Shown here: piece by piece, positions 47,001-60,999 of the stretch
Layout: the number at the start of each line of letters is the position of its first letter
Numbering within the stretch: position 1 is the first letter of the stretch
Source of the DNA: Opisthorchis felineus
Lineage: Eukaryota > Platyhelminthes > Trematoda > Opisthorchiida > Opisthorchiidae
Direction: 5' to 3'
NCBI GenBank assembly: GCA_004794785.1
Contig: SJOL01001962.1
Span: forward strand, 445,613-509,612
DNA length: 64,000 bases
Notes under the pieces: model-generated
Database searches by the model: none
The model's input: the letters and a program-made list of their open reading frames with translations, nothing else
Told to the model about the DNA's origin: nothing
Made by a program: the position numbers and the translations under genes

Positions 47001-50000
47001 CTGATTGGAATGTGTAGAATTATGAACATACACTTCATATCGTTGGAAGTGACAATGCCAAAATATACAAGCTGAGAGACTCCATATTTTAGATTCAATC
47101 GCGGAAGTTTCCAGGCCTGAACCATGATGCATTGCCTCCAAGTAATTGTTTACTTCTAGTCGTTTATCCTTTGTAGACATCAATGACTTTTGTAGAGTAT
47201 CTCTCTCTATTAAAAACTCCAAATGTCTTTGGAAAATAAGAAATAAAAGGTGGTCATGACTACTATGAAACTTAAATTGCTCGGAACATTCCGTAGAATT
47301 TCTATAAGTACACTAAATCGGGTCGGCACGATGCTGAACCACGTCTTTATATGTTTTCCTTTTTTATTTGTTCGTACGCGACGCACGTTTCAGAGGAAAC
47401 CGAGGCATAGAGTTTTCTGGTTCGCTGGCAAGAGTAACAAGCAGTTAGTAATTAGTTCACTGCAGCAGATATATAATTGGGAAATAAGTCACCACGCGCG
47501 GAGCTCTTCACTTTGCCAGCACGGGAGAACGTACACCATAATGTGTTCATGTTCGAAATGGTCAGCGCTTGAGCAGCTGACGAATAAATATCTTCACATG
47601 CAAACGAACATTCGGATCTTTCATAAAATACCTTATCTGCTGACATAAACTGTGTATCAGTGTGCTGATTATTTGTCCTCAATCAATTTGGTTCGCGACT
47701 AGACACTGGCGGGTCTATTCAACCTTGGAGCAGGCTGGTTTAGGGGACCGTTGCAAGGAATAAGTATTCAACGAAGTGAAAATTGCAATCAGATTGTCAC
47801 TACTTTAACATAATTATAATGTTTGCCCGTAACCTTTATATGACTTGGCACACACATTTGCTAAAATAAACACAGCAAACGGCTAAACGCAAAAAATCGA
47901 TTAGACAGTATCGGTGCCCTTTTGGTCACACTTGCAATCACGAGTAGCCAAAAGTGGAAATGCGACATCAAAGATGTTACCAGGCTTGGAGGATATACGG
48001 GCAACCTAAAACCAACCTGATGTTGGGTTTCTATTTTTGCATTTGGACTTGCTTGGTAACATGGAACTAAATGATTTTTATATGACAAAATTATTTGTTT
48101 GGATTCAGCTGGTGGAGGATAAGACAGCTTCGGTTGGACAGGTCTTACGGACCTTTGGGTGACAAGCGCTTAGGGAGGTATACCAAAAAGTGAAAAACAG
48201 AGGCAAGGAAACGGGCTGACCTTGAGGTAGTCATTAGCGCCATAAAAGATGCTCCTATGAGGATATGACCGACTTGTACATCTAAGCGGAGGTTGGTTTT
48301 ATCTAATTAAAAAGATTCTATCAACTGTCACCTGGTGTTTGCATATCGATGTTTGTTGAGGGGTGGATGTTCACTATTATCACTTCTATCCCTATCCATG
48401 GCTAGAAAGTCCAGTGAAAAAAACCCCAACTAATGATCGCAAATGGATATTTCGAAGTTGGTGACAAAAGCTGGATGGATGTAAAACTGCCGCGTCCTTC
48501 TAGAACTGCTTTCATTTCTGACGGATATTGGGCAACAGCGTGGGCATCTTTGATATTCCTAAATGCACACATCAACCTACCTGGAAGCCTGATCGGACCA
48601 TTATAGAAATGAAATATCTTGTTAGGTTCCTTGTTAGGGAAGACAACATAGGGTGTTGTCCATGGGAAATAACGCATTCACACTATACTCAGGTTACACC
48701 TTCCTGGGGCTCTCTGAAGTACCGGAGATATGTCACGGCTACCGAGACACGATGACCATGGGCTTCTTGACTGGCTGTAATATTACCATTGTTATTGTTA
48801 TTATTGTTGTAAGTCATAGTTACAGGAACTTCTGTCTGGGAGTTTGCTTGACTACTGGGGACTATGTCGGATCTACCTGCAGTCCCAGAATTTTTGTAAT
48901 GCGTAAGTGTTCAGAAGTGTAAAAAATGTTCTAACCAGACAAATGCGGGGATCTCGTGAAAATGATGATGCAAGATATACGGTACTGGTGCCGTTGTACC
49001 GGAGGACAACGTCTGCTTCAAATACGGCTGATCTACTACCCTTGAAAAAAAAAATAAACATTGCGTGAAGCTCCATATTAAGCACTTTAGTCTAGCAATG
49101 AAATAAGCAAGCAGGACCAAGTCCCCTCTGGGAGTTAATTTCTTGTCTGGTTGGCTGGAAACCTTTCCAAACTTGAGTGCCAGCATTCACAAAAATGCTC
49201 ATCTTTTTCTCTTTTTCCTGTATCACTGGAGAGCTATTTTCCGGCATCACTGGTCAGGAGTTCCTTCACATTGTATAGCTATTTCCAGACGCAGTAATTA
49301 TAGAATGCACACGTCGAAGCCCTGTGATAAGAAAAAACTGACTCGAATTGACAGTGCAATTGAAATTCAGAGGGTTTTATCTTCGAATTTTACTCATAAT
49401 ATCAATCTCAGTTTGACACATTTGGTGACCTACTTGAAACGGGATTCGGTATCGGCTTTCTTGCCTATATACAGCAACAGTCGTAACTGTAAATCATTAA
49501 TTTCGGTATCAGAAAAGTGACATTTTTTGCTGTTATACGTAAAACTCATCCATATAAGCTTTTTCATATGGATGAACTCCCCAGATGGCTTAGAATGCTA
49601 GCAGTTTCAGGCGACTTGTCAGCAGACTACGCATTTGTCTACAGTTTCAAACGGTTGGTGAATCTATCGGTGCTGTTCTATGCAGAGCCCATAGCCGGGA
49701 AGTTAGTTTCGAAATAACATGAAACACTTCTCAACACTAAGTCACCGTAGAGGACAACATTCCTCAAACGCCCAATTTTGGCATGCTTTTAATGGCCTGG
49801 AAGCCCACTGCAAGCACAACGTAAAAGGTTCGCACATTCGGATTCATCCCAAAGGCAAATTTCGTAAAACTTTTAACGAGCTTCATGATCAACATCAGAA
49901 ATAAAATCACTCGTCAGGACTTTTTTGGGAGGTGCAGCTATCATCTTAAAAGCCCGAAAGCGTTTAACTCCATGTTGTTTGCAATCCAAATCTGTGAATA

Positions 50001-51498
50001 TACCAATCATTTGCCATTTGAACTCAGGTAAATTTATGTACAGTATTTCTGCTTCCCAGTGGTGTAATCTGTTATGACGCCATTTTCAGTACGGACATGT
50101 CACTGTGATCGGTCATTGCTAGCATTAAATCATGGCATCAAAGTTTTGGTGTACCCAGACCAAGAACCCTTAAGCTGGTTGGTGACATTACGATTCACAA
50201 ATCGACCAGTGCAGATGTCTCCTCGATGTGGTTTGATCTTGCAGTTAATGGCGAAATTTTCTTTTTCGCGTCGGTTGCTGAGGGACATACGAACCAGGTA
50301 ACTGGTAATTTTATGATCAAATGATGAGAGGTGCTGCATTTCTGTTAGTTGACATCCTCTGAACTGGTCAACTTGACGGTGGAAGAACCTTTGGTCGTGG
50401 CCCAAAGGCGAGCGCCGTCATTCCTAACGGCTTCATAGATAAAAGGCCCGCGAAGCGATGGGCGAAACAAGCTGATTAAAAAGCAGTTTCTGCCAAATGC
50501 ATTTCCTCAAAATACCTGAAAAGATGTATCTTTACTGAAAGTCTACTGAAGCACCGAGTCTACTTCGATAAAGTTTGTCTCTCTGAGCTTCGCTCTCCCA
50601 ATGAAAGTTTAGTTGAGAATTTCACAAAATTTGTGGTCCGGCGGTTTATTATTTATCTAATACTCTTCTTTAGAAAGTGGAGCTCTCCAACCTTTTGTCC
50701 ACAAACGGAGAAATCGAAAATTGACTCTTGCTTCTGATGCTGAATGTTCAAGTAACAGAAACCTAAGTGTTATAAGCTCAGGATTTTGCTTTCATCTTGC
50801 CACTCCCGAGTGAACAAAACAAATTGCTTACTTCAGCCTTAAGGTGCATCCCAAATGGAGAAATATGTTTGAACCTGGACTAAGACCGTTGTAAATCGAA
50901 CCTGCAGATGGCCTGATCCAACATTTCGCTGCGTCGAAATGTGCTGCTACCTTGTCTGTCAAGACGAAGAAACTTGCCAAACAGAAGCTCCATATGCCTT
51001 CGCTGAAAAACCTATTTCTGACAGTTTGGTTTTATGGTGAAGCAAGCCTAGGTTGTCAGAATTAAAGAACAGTTGGGCGACTTCTGATACAGAATATCAA
51101 CAGGAGTGCTCAGCCCGGATTTGTTAGGACTGTTAACTACGTTGACAGTGGCGGGTCAAACAAATCTAAGGTTTCATGGTCAAACTAACTAGAAGACATG
51201 GGCCACACACTATAAGAATTTAAAGCTACCTTCACTAGTGGCAAAAGTAAAACATTCAAAATTTGTGTACACTGGACGAGTGTGGCTCGCCAGGCGATAA
51301 GTTGCTCTGAGGGAGATGGTAGGCTCGATTCAGATACTAAACATTTGGACACCGAGCACACACAGTTTTTGTGCATAGTATCCTGTTCATGGTGATCCCA
51401 TCATCCGGGTTTCGTAGAGGCCAGGTAATTCCATGTGTCTAGTCTTCAACGGAATGTTATAAACATTAAAAAAGCCATCTTGATAGACTCTCAAAAAG
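47001..51498. other. No gene recognised
   Basis: The longest frames (47250-47648 and 49143-49520, plus; 48402-48677, minus) have no known motif. Overlapping frames on the opposite strand suggest chance. A minus-strand acceptor GATATTTATTCGTCAG near 47.59 kb starts a short open segment without a consistent donor. Confidence 0.45.
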
Positions 51499-51568
51499 GT
51501 GTGTTCTGTAACTCATGACCTTCAGTTTGATCTAGCTGGCGCTCTGTCGACCAACTGTGCTACAAGAC
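51499..51568 (-). repeat. tRNA-like sequence (tRNA pseudogene or SINE head)
   Basis: Read on the minus strand, TGTAGCACAGTTGGTCGACAGAGCG matches a tRNA D-arm with internal box A. CCAGCTAGATCAAACTG occupies the anticodon-arm position, and AGGTCATGAGTTACAGAAC matches the T-arm with a damaged box B (GAGTTACAGAAC for GAGTTCGAATC). The size, about 70 bases, is right for a tRNA. The disrupted T-loop argues against a working gene. A SINE head or a pseudogene is likely. Confidence 0.55.
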
Positions 51569-51759
51569 TTGCAGCAGCTGATCTGCAATGTGTTCCGTGA
51601 TATTCGAAAAAAGGCGTCAACTTAGCTACCACCGAAACCGTAGGTGAAGTTATAATCGAAATGCAAGGCAGAATTATCAGTGAAACTGTAGGACATAGTT
51701 TGAAAATGCGGGCCGAATTTTCTGCTTGACTTTGTTCAAGACACGGTCGTCCTTAAATT

Positions 51760-51890
51760 GCAAAAGGGAGGAGTTTGGTACCCGCGATCTTTCAGTTGCT
51801 CCCCGGTGACGAACGACTGATCAGCGGCGTGTAACTTTAGAATCTTCTCGCTTCCGACGATTCAGCTACCAAATCTGCATTCATTAGCTT
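51760..51890 (-). repeat. Second, longer tRNA-like sequence
   Basis: On the minus strand TTTGGTAGCTGAATCGTCGG and AGCG resemble a D-arm, and about 60-85 bases later AGATCGCGGGTACCAAACTCC resembles a T-arm with altered box B. The spacing is larger than in a tRNA, so it may be an element with an insertion, or a false match. It shares orientation with the tRNA-like sequence 200 bases away. Confidence 0.3.
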
Positions 51891-54800
51891 ATTTCTAAAC
51901 GAGTGATCTAACTGATTCTATCTGTGCGCCAGCATTCAATCATCTAACCTAGGTGGGCTAACGGTATATGACGGGGATTTGTTCTTAGTCATCTGTTTCG
52001 GTCATGCTAGGAGAACAACAAGAGAAACAAACACCCTCTAAGTGAAAAACTGGGTTTTAAATATAAAAGGGATTCCCGGTGGGTTGTATAATTGTGCTCA
52101 AATCAGCATCCGGGTTGTTGAAGTAAAGCACGAAAAGCAGGTGTTTGTTCACTGACCCTGTATGCACCATCAGATCTGATATTTAGTAAGGATTTGCCCC
52201 GAAGATAACTAGTGTGGATTACTAGCTACGTGATGTGCCGAAGCCTGCGCTTTAATCGTAACTTTCATCAGCTCCTTGAATGAAACTGGTGCTGTGTTCA
52301 CTTGAATTTGTCTCTCAACACTCCAGCTGGATCTCCTCTGAGGAATACTAGCCTGGTGTCGCATCCGATATCTAAGTGATTTCTTTTACCATAGAAAATA
52401 TTTCCTACCGTTCTCTACGGACAGGTCTGCATACCAGCACGGAATTTCAAGTGTTATCACCTTTAACCCTGGATTCCATTTTCAACAACCATCGTTTGGA
52501 TATTATTCGATCAGCTCTCGATAGAATCCCAATATTGCATCTGTGATCTTGTTCATCGATACATTGCCCTTATGTGACTTGCTTGAAAATGATTGTGCAC
52601 CAAGTGCAGCAACGCCAATTTTTTATAACCCATCCTCCGATGATGATCTCTTTCATAGGATTGTGGAACTCGGCACGTCAATCAAAACAGTTACGTCGTT
52701 GGCAAGTCCGAACTGGATTACAAATAAATATGGGAACTACTATCAGTGACCCCCTGCATGAAATGTTTGCCAAAAAGCTTAACCATAATGATTTATTAGA
52801 TATGTGTTAACATTGGCCTTAAAAAGCCGTCGATTTTAATGAAGAGGAAACACGGAATAGTAGAGAATTCCAAACTTTGTGGGTTCAGAGAAAGGAAATA
52901 GCTGATAAATCAGTTCAGAAATAAGAACCGACGGTTTAATGTGAGTGGCTTGAGGAACAGGGACGGCTAGAGCCGTCAAAAGTTTTAAGACAGAAGAAGG
53001 TAGAGGCCTCTCAGTCAAAGACTACCTCGTTAACAGAGACAGAATGAGAACAGAGAACCTAAGTCTTGATGGAGAAACAAGGATCGGTGTGTATTATTCA
53101 AGGATGGAGAGGAAAGGGGACGAATAAACCTTCAAAACGGTCCCAGGTGCTTTATCCCGAACACGAAAAAGTATCCTACGGCATTTGTGGTTTATTTGAC
53201 TTAAAAGTACCCAGCGGGCCTTATACTGAAAGCTTGGTGAGAAAGTTAGTATGTTAGATCTGCTCAAAAGCTTACGGGACGTCTAGTGATGTTGGATCAT
53301 TTCCACTAAAGAACTCACACATATATGCTCTATGTATTTTAGTGCACCATCCGTTAAGCGGCTGTGTTCGGAAGCGCAGGAGTAGTTTATTCTCTTCAGG
53401 ATCTTGTAGGCGCTCTTTTCAAGGATTGATTTCAGAAGTTAAGATATGATGGTCACAATGTTGGGGGGAGAGGTGTTTCGGTAGGATCGGAAGCCATTAG
53501 ACGACCTATGGAGAATATTGAATATTCTCCAAGTGGCTAGAAGAATAATAGTGCCTGTGAGTGCGGAAGTCAGTCCTGAGAGAAACTTTCGGAGCAAATA
53601 TTCGATGGCGAAAGGTGAGAGGTGAAAAGCGCTAGGTGTTTTAAAAACGGAATCCATCCTTGGGACGAAAAGTGTGCTGTAAAATGCAGTTGGGGAACAA
53701 CAAATACGTAAATTCGTTGGAAACGTTCGCCAATATATGGAGGACGAAGCCTGATTCGAATATGCCCTTTACAGGTCACAAAATTCACCGAATGTGAATG
53801 AAAGATGAAAGATGACATCGGTTATTCCTGTTGTATCTTGGTTTTGTGTATCAGATTTGGAAACTTCCGGCATGACTCAGTTTAGGGATGGGATTTGTAC
53901 AAGATATGGACTCATTCTATACTCAAAAAAAGTTAAGCAGTAACTTTTACCAAGCTTTCTCCAGCTACGCGGTGAGGACAGACAAAATCACTTCCGCTAA
54001 TAGTGCGGATACCAGAAAATGCTCCACCTATATGGAGCATCCCGCAGGTGGTATTTTATTCTATAGTGATCCAGAACTGTAGCAGATGGAATAAACATAC
54101 CCTTGTTAAATGATTTACAGCTAAAAAACCGACCGACTGACTGAGTGACTGACAAATTCTGGATCATTTGTCCCCGGGGTAGTTGTATGGAAGCAATTAT
54201 CCTATAGCAGTCCCTTGGGAAGCTGTCTGTTGAAAATTAGTTCCATTAGGTCCAATTTTCCTCTACGTGTCACAACTGCTTGACGAAAAACACGACAAGG
54301 AAATGACAAATAAATAAAATACAAGAATAAATATAAAGTTAATTTCATAAGTCCCCTCTAGTAACACCTTACCTACGTTACGGTTTACTGCTACCCGGAC
54401 CTTGATAACTAGATTTTATGCAAACAGTTTCACCCTCCATAAGTTGTTTAGAAGTCCACACAGTTATGATGTATTTGAGCAAAATATTAGCGAATAGTAT
54501 GAGGCTGTAGTCTATTGGATGCAAGATATGAGAGCCACATCCACTTGAACGTATGTACACAGCATACAGCCACATAATTCTTATCTCAATTTCACTGGGA
54601 TCACGCCTGCCTCGGAAACTTGGTCCAAACTGATATATAAAACCTCCGTTGCAACAGAGTAAGCCATGGAGCTTTGCGCTCTGTTTACGTTAGTAATAAT
54701 TTCTTAAACATTCCTCCAACTTGGTCTAAATTAAAATACTAGAAAAATCTTTTAGTTTAGGTTTCCGATAAATAAATGGAACTTCGAAAGTCTCAATACT

Positions 54801-55560
54801 TATAGCTGGGTAAATTGAAGAAAAATGCTACAAACGTTTTTAAGCAAATCCTGTCCATCCAGTTTTAAGATGCAGCTATACACAAATCTCGTTTTTTTCG
54901 AGGAAGAAAGTTAAGTTGTGTTGAAGTTGGAATTCGAAACAGCACTAATATTATTCGGCTGCAGTCTCATGTAGACAAAGGATCCGATAATGTTTTACAA
55001 ACGGATGTAATTATGGATGAAATGTAGATATCTATTTTGACGTTCCAAAAGAACCGCTGCCATATTGCAGTGAGCAGTTATATCCATAACTATGTCAAGA
55101 ATGTTGTTTTCCGTAAAATAGTGGGGCGATGGTTGCTGGTTTTAGAACGTTTCATCGATTCACGTTTCAGCAGCAATTTTATTTCTATAGAGGAAAATGT
55201 ATTAGATTTTCTGATCATGAATTCAACCAAATCTGGATGTTTTACAGCTGGTTAAATGTCGTGAGCTTGCTTCAGTAGTAATGTATTTTTGACTAATCCG
55301 GTTTTATCTAGAAGTGGTGGCCTGCAGGTTTGCATCCGTTAGTAGGAACCCATAAAGTGTTAGATAAACTTGATGCGCTGTGCAAATGAAGATCATTACT
55401 GCCAGAGTTAGAAGTCAGTATCTAAATGGTGGCCACCAGTGAAGGATGGTCTCTTTAAAAATACGTTTCTTACGGTGAATATCAAATGTGAAAAGTTCTA
55501 CCTTCTGATATAATTTGTGAACCGGCTTAACGTTGCACAAGCAAAATTACTTATTCGTCG
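51891..55560. other. No gene recognised; small palindrome
   Basis: 53511-53531 is a perfect palindrome (GGAGAATATT-G-AATATTCTCC). A plus-strand exon-like segment lies near 53886-53970 (acceptor CTCAGTTTAG, donor GCG then GTGAGG, reading MGFVQDMDSFYTQKKLSSNF) but has a purine-mixed acceptor and no partner. Confidence 0.45.
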
Positions 55561-55589
55561 GGTACACTAGTTTGCAGACTCGTTTGATT

Positions 55590-56035
55590 TTAACAAGAGA
55601 CTCGACTGGGTTTCTGCTGAATCGCTCGTTCATGGTATTCACCAACGGAGATTGCTGCACACAGATTGCTTTCTGTTTTAGCTGGTACAATGTTCGAGAT
55701 AAAGCAGTATATTTTCCGGACGAAGCGCTACTCATAAGCTTGCTTAAAACTGTTTGACAGCCTATGACCGGTTTTGCTCTTCTTAGAGCTCAGTGGATGG
55801 ATACAGATTCCGAATTTCCGTCAGATCTTATATTCTGCTTGAACCCAAATTGAAAGCGATTCGCCAAATTGGTATGCAAATGACTGTATTGGCTGATTGT
55901 GTCAATTTTGTGTTCAGGTAGGATAAAAGGTGAACGGAAAGTCGGAGGCTGGAACTACCTGATGAACCCCAAATACGGCCTTGATGTTTTCCGTTCCAAC
56001 GCATTTATTTGCATATTCGCGAGTGATAGCCCCTT
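55590..56035. repeat. Dispersed repeat, rearranged diverged copies
   Basis: GAGACTCGACTGGGTTTC (about 55600) resembles the core of the family. About 55820-55965 aligns with the right arm of the 40.5-kb copy (TATGCAAATGACTGTATT, then CAATTTTGTGTTCAGGTAGGA, then GGTGAACGGAAAGTCGGAGG). Near 55985-56030 an inverted piece occurs (TTATTTGCATATTCGCGAGTG). Identity is low but the block order is kept. This locus may be an older fold-back of the same kind. Confidence 0.5.
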
Positions 56036-56899
56036 ATGTAAGTGTTAATTGTCAGTGGCCGTTCAAAAATATGGAGCTTTTGTGTGGCGTATCGATCACT
56101 ACAAGTGATACTAGAGTTGTCTCGTAATTTAAAACAATCATTAGAAATTCACTAGCTGGTCGACTGCAACAATGTTGTCCATTACTTATCCGGTACTGCT
56201 TCACTATCCTTCAGATAAGGTTAAAATTCACTGCAAACGAACATCGTGATAGTGATCCACGTATTCTTTTAGATAGTCGTGTCCGTTTTGTTTATTTTCG
56301 CCAACACTTCAGGTCTAAGTTCTGTAAAAATAAACGAAGGCACAAAACCGGTGAATAATAATTCAAAGGCGTGTCAAGCGCTTCCACTAAGAAATAAATT
56401 ACCCTGTTTAGCATGGTGGTCAATCTTTTTCGTTGGCATGATAGGATTTGAGCAATGATCTCGTCAGTTCGTATGACATTCTGAGTGTGCGCACATATAA
56501 AAAGTGGAAAATATTGAACTTCAGTGTGCCATCCTAAAACACATGGCCGCTGAATGTTTTTGCAAGCCAGAAATTCCGGTAAGACTTTCCTTTTAAAAGC
56601 CGTTGCTGCCAGCAAAAACCTCCACAATTTATCGGTTTTAACTGGGATACCTAGTTATCTACTTGTGCACAAACTGTGCTGGCCAGTGACTCTGCAAGTG
56701 CACTCAGTGTTTTTTTTCTTGTGGACAGTATCTCGTCGCCTGAAGTGGTACCGCAAAGTATTCAATAACCACTATCCCATTTTGCGCATCAGGCACGGGT
56801 ATTTATTGCAATCCCATATATCATGTCCGTTTCGCCTAAAAAATATCATTATTCATTAGTCTTTGTGTATTTTTATGTTGAGAAGACCATGGACTGTCG
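56036..56899. other. No feature recognised
   Basis: Frames of 111 codons (minus) and 101 codons (plus) overlap antiparallel around 56.29-56.86 kb. Neither resembles a known protein. Confidence 0.45.
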
Positions 56900-56990
56900 C
56901 TCCGAAACCAGGACTCGAACCCCATATGGATACCTCCAAACTGACTGCCAGCTTCTATCTTGGTGGTCTGCATACATGTCTCTTCAGAAA
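56900..56990 (-). repeat. Box B-containing tRNA-like remnant
   Basis: On the minus strand GGGGTTCGAGTCCTGG contains a perfect Pol III box B (GGTTCGAGTCC at 56911-56921). Upstream, AGCTGGCAGTCAGTTTGG resembles box A but is closer than in a normal tRNA. It could be a SINE head or chance. Confidence 0.3.
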
Positions 56991-59900
56991 TTAATACGCA
57001 AAAAAATATTCCTAAGAGTAGCCGTTTACTCTGATTATAAACCCAACCTCTCCGTTTTTCCACATCCAAGTCATTCATTTTGTCATATGATAGGCTTTTC
57101 TGGCCATTAAACCTCGTCGCTTGTGCGATGTTTTATTCCGTTTTACGCTCCATAATTGATCTGCTATTGTCTAATAGACTTTACGGAAGCTTAACAACCT
57201 CCACTGTGGCGAAGGTGCCATGTGAAAAGGGCCAAAAAACGTCATCGTGTTCATCGAAAACCAACAAAATGTGTGAAGAATGCCCGTTGCAGGAGTATCC
57301 GGCAAAATCCTATGGAAATTGAACGCAACTGAAAATGATTACTTCATCTGGATAGCTCTGATAACATTTCCTACATAAGCGTTGAAATCATCTTTGAGAC
57401 TTTCTGACGAAACTTCTGTGACCTCCTTTTCTGTTGATGAATTCTATTAATGCCCCCACTTCATTTCTGGTGACTGTGTTATGAAATGCCCAGTTAACAT
57501 TGTTAGTTAGTCCGTAATGTTACAATGCGCATGTACACAGTGCCATTCAACTGTGTAATATACACAAAACAAAACATCAGTTAGCTCAGAAATATTTCAG
57601 TTTTCAATACCATATGTGCTGTTTCTGGTCTACGTGCTACGCACCACGAATGATACACATCTTGAAGGCAAACTATCTCCGAAATAAATTATTCCATTAT
57701 CACACAGTGGACAGGATAGGCTACTAACTTCCATGGTTTGGTTGAAGATTGCTATCATAATGGGTAAAATAGACATTGAGCTTGATTCAAAGCATCCATT
57801 AAAAGTAGAAGTCTGATGAGGAGGCGTGACCTCAGTGAATTGGTCGTCTATTTTTAACAGGATTTAATTGGGTTTTTGAAGGCCTAATAGGATTGAGAAA
57901 CTCAGTTAGAGGGAAAGTGTTTTTCCGTTGAAGCGGCTACACTCAAAAGCATTAGTGGGCATAACGATACATCGTCAGTTGTCTTAAAACTGCTTGCCAG
58001 CCGTTCCAGCGGCTGAAGAGTGTCATTTTTATAATTCCACATCTAATCAGTGTTCCCGGTTAGACAACAGAGTAATCCTATATTCTTGAAACATCAGAAA
58101 CAATGTTCATCCTATATTGCGCTGAAAGCAAAGTTGGCCAGAAGTGAAATGCACTGAGAACAAATCTCACCAAAAATGCTCAGGTTGTCCTCATGAGTGT
58201 CTTGCGGGCCATCACAGTAAAGATGTGTCCAAATTAACTGAGACAAATTACAAATGCATCAGAATGCAACATAGCACCGAGTTGCATCCGCAGGAAACGG
58301 TACAGTTCCAAAATTTTGAATGAGAGCTAGCATCGCCCTGCTCCACAAAAACTGCAACAAATATTGTCCCACTATTTACCCTAGAATGTGGTTAAGACAC
58401 CCGGTGTTGATATAGGTGAAGCTGCCATACAGAAGTATTGAGAATGACATCTCAGAAGTGTGGCACAAAAATAAATTCACATTTATTGCAATTATTCTTT
58501 TAAAAATTTCTTGCCAGTGCGTGACAGCTGGATAAAACACGGTTAGATAACACGGTTTGGCATATTGCAACAGAATACCTCCCCTGCTGCTCATGCATTT
58601 TCCCCACCATTTGTATGTTAAAAACCCAACTTTCTGTGAGATCGAAAAAAAGGACAGATTTGTGAACCACTCTTGGCTGAAATGGGTCAGAACTTGAGGT
58701 GGGTACAGAATCCAAAACTATTCCATACGCACAGTAATCAATGTCCACAGAGGATAGAACCTGACGATATCATATATGAGGATAATTTAAGTGTTTGGTA
58801 AAGCACTCTGATAGGCAACGGTGACTTTTTATGAATATGGCTGGAACACAGATGGCGGAGGATAAATTGCCGGTAAATTGGTAAGTTTTGGTAGGTGCCA
58901 AATAACAGGGCTCTTAGAGAAAAATGACATTTGCCTAAAGTCAAGAACCGTAGGTCTGAGATATAAAGTTAAGTGGGAAGCGTTGATCAAACATTATAGA
59001 CCCTTCGATACAGAGTAAAACCATACAGAAAAGATTATTGTAAAGAGCTTTATAATTTCATGGCTCCGGCTTTGTGGCTGCCTTTGACTGATGAGCAAAT
59101 GCTTATGCAGTACTGTAACCGGATGATTGGGACAACTCATGTAACACTTGTGATTAAAAATCACTTCAAAGTTTATCGTTATGGGCCTTGAATTGATTTT
59201 GGTCATCTAACTGAGCATCTGATTGAGGTTTGTACAGATTTTATGGCGCAGCGGACGTTGTTTGTTCCTTAAAAGCGCAAAGAATAGGAAAAATGTTAGT
59301 TTGCTGTGAGTTTGGTGCGAGGAACAGGGGCAAGGTGATCACATATACCCTGGTAAATCAGAGCCTGTATGCTATTTTGGTGTACGTCGTAAAAGATGAT
59401 GCCCGGGGTTGTGCTGGCATTAATCGTTAATCGTTTTTCACCTTTTGTGAATACACTATCGATCCCCTCTTCTGTTAAGTTACCAGAAAACACAAACGTT
59501 ATCTAATAGTGCTTCCTTGAACGGATTCCATGATGGTATCTCCGAAGTAACTCGTCTGTATTTTTCAATATGATGTATCTGTTCTATAGTAGCCGCAGCT
59601 CTTCTATCCTCTTTGTAGCAACAACGTTGGTGTATTAGTTGGAACTTCATCACCTGTGACTGGCATCTTGTCTCCTTACAGAGAAATTGTTTTTCACGGA
59701 GTCTCAGTATGTAATAAGAAAGCCCGGGGTATTAGGTGTCTAGACCAGTTTTCAAGGCCGTGAAACCACCAGATATTGTAGAGAGGAGTGCCAAGATCTC
59801 GTTGAAGAGTTCAGCATTTCTAAGGGTTCGTTTCCTGTGTTGGAGGTTTTAACCAGTGCCACTATGTTGGGTATGCACTGCGACAGTGTGTTACAAAACA

Positions 59901-60990
59901 TAGATTTGTTGTACATGACCTCTGATTTCAGTTATGCTGAGCAATGCGGCAACTCGGTTTGTATGCTGCTTCAGTTGCTATCGTTAGCCCACCACAATTA
60001 AAGCTTCAGTTATCGTGAACTGGCGGCAATATCTTTCGAAAATCTCCCGGTTTTCTTCGACTTTGGACCGCAGAGTCGTGACAAAGCTGCTGAACCACTG
60101 TTATTTGTGATTAGGAAAAAATAAGCTGACAAGCTTCAAAACCTGTTCGTCAGAAGCAGTCCAAATAGCTCACGTAAGACAAAACAGGAACCTCTATTTT
60201 GCATACAATGGGAAATATGCAGATTTTGACAACATATACTGGTTAGCATCATCGTTAGTCCTCGTAACAGACAGCAACATTAGATGCAAACACTGACATT
60301 CCACTGCCATACAAAAAAATAAATTGGGAAATTAGGACGGGTAGTGTACTTTAGGTTACACTGCCACAAGCACCCGGGGTACCTGCATATCCAACGCTCA
60401 GTCAAGCAGTCTAGATTGAGACTAACAGCATGAAAGCCGCTGATATTCATTAGCTTCCATACTTTTCAATGTATCCAGCCAAGCACAGATTTGAACACGT
60501 GGACCCCAAACATGCATGTCTTCTTATGTAGAGATAACACAACCGCCTTTTATCTATTATTTTGCTCGCCCTAGGCCTTTTTGGCTTATCGCGGGAATTA
60601 GTTGCATATTCCCAGTTCTTCTAATGTCCCCCATCTCCTCCGCTTTCTAAGCCCATTATTCTTCTCGATCAGCGCTTGATGCTGTTTTCACTTGACGTCT
60701 AACCAAGTTTCAAGTTCTGGTGGGTTTTTGACCAAAAAGAATAGGCGTCCGATAGGTAAAGAAATCTGTAGTGTTACTCAAGTACCAGCGATTAAATATG
60801 GCTGGTCTTGCCACTACACAAAAAAGGCCCCGCAGCTTTCAGGGTTGTGAACATCACTTAGCAGTAATAGTAAACATCACATGATGTTACGTAGGTGATT
60901 TTGGTTGGTTTGCTACCTACTGGGGCTTGAAAAATTTCATTGACCAGGCTAGGTACGAGCAGATTGCGCGTTCCCGAAAAGCCCAAGGAA
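56991..60990. other. No gene recognised
   Basis: The largest frames (56823-57110 and 57080-57322, plus; 59296-59493, minus) are unrecognised. A weak echo of the dispersed repeat may exist near 57.86-58.02 kb, but I could not align it convincingly. Confidence 0.45.
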
Positions 60991-60999
60991 ATCAGCACC

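Noticed and set aside
47250..47648. 132-codon plus-strand frame
   Set aside because: No motif or family resemblance, frames on the opposite strand are also open, and there are no convincing splice or start signals.
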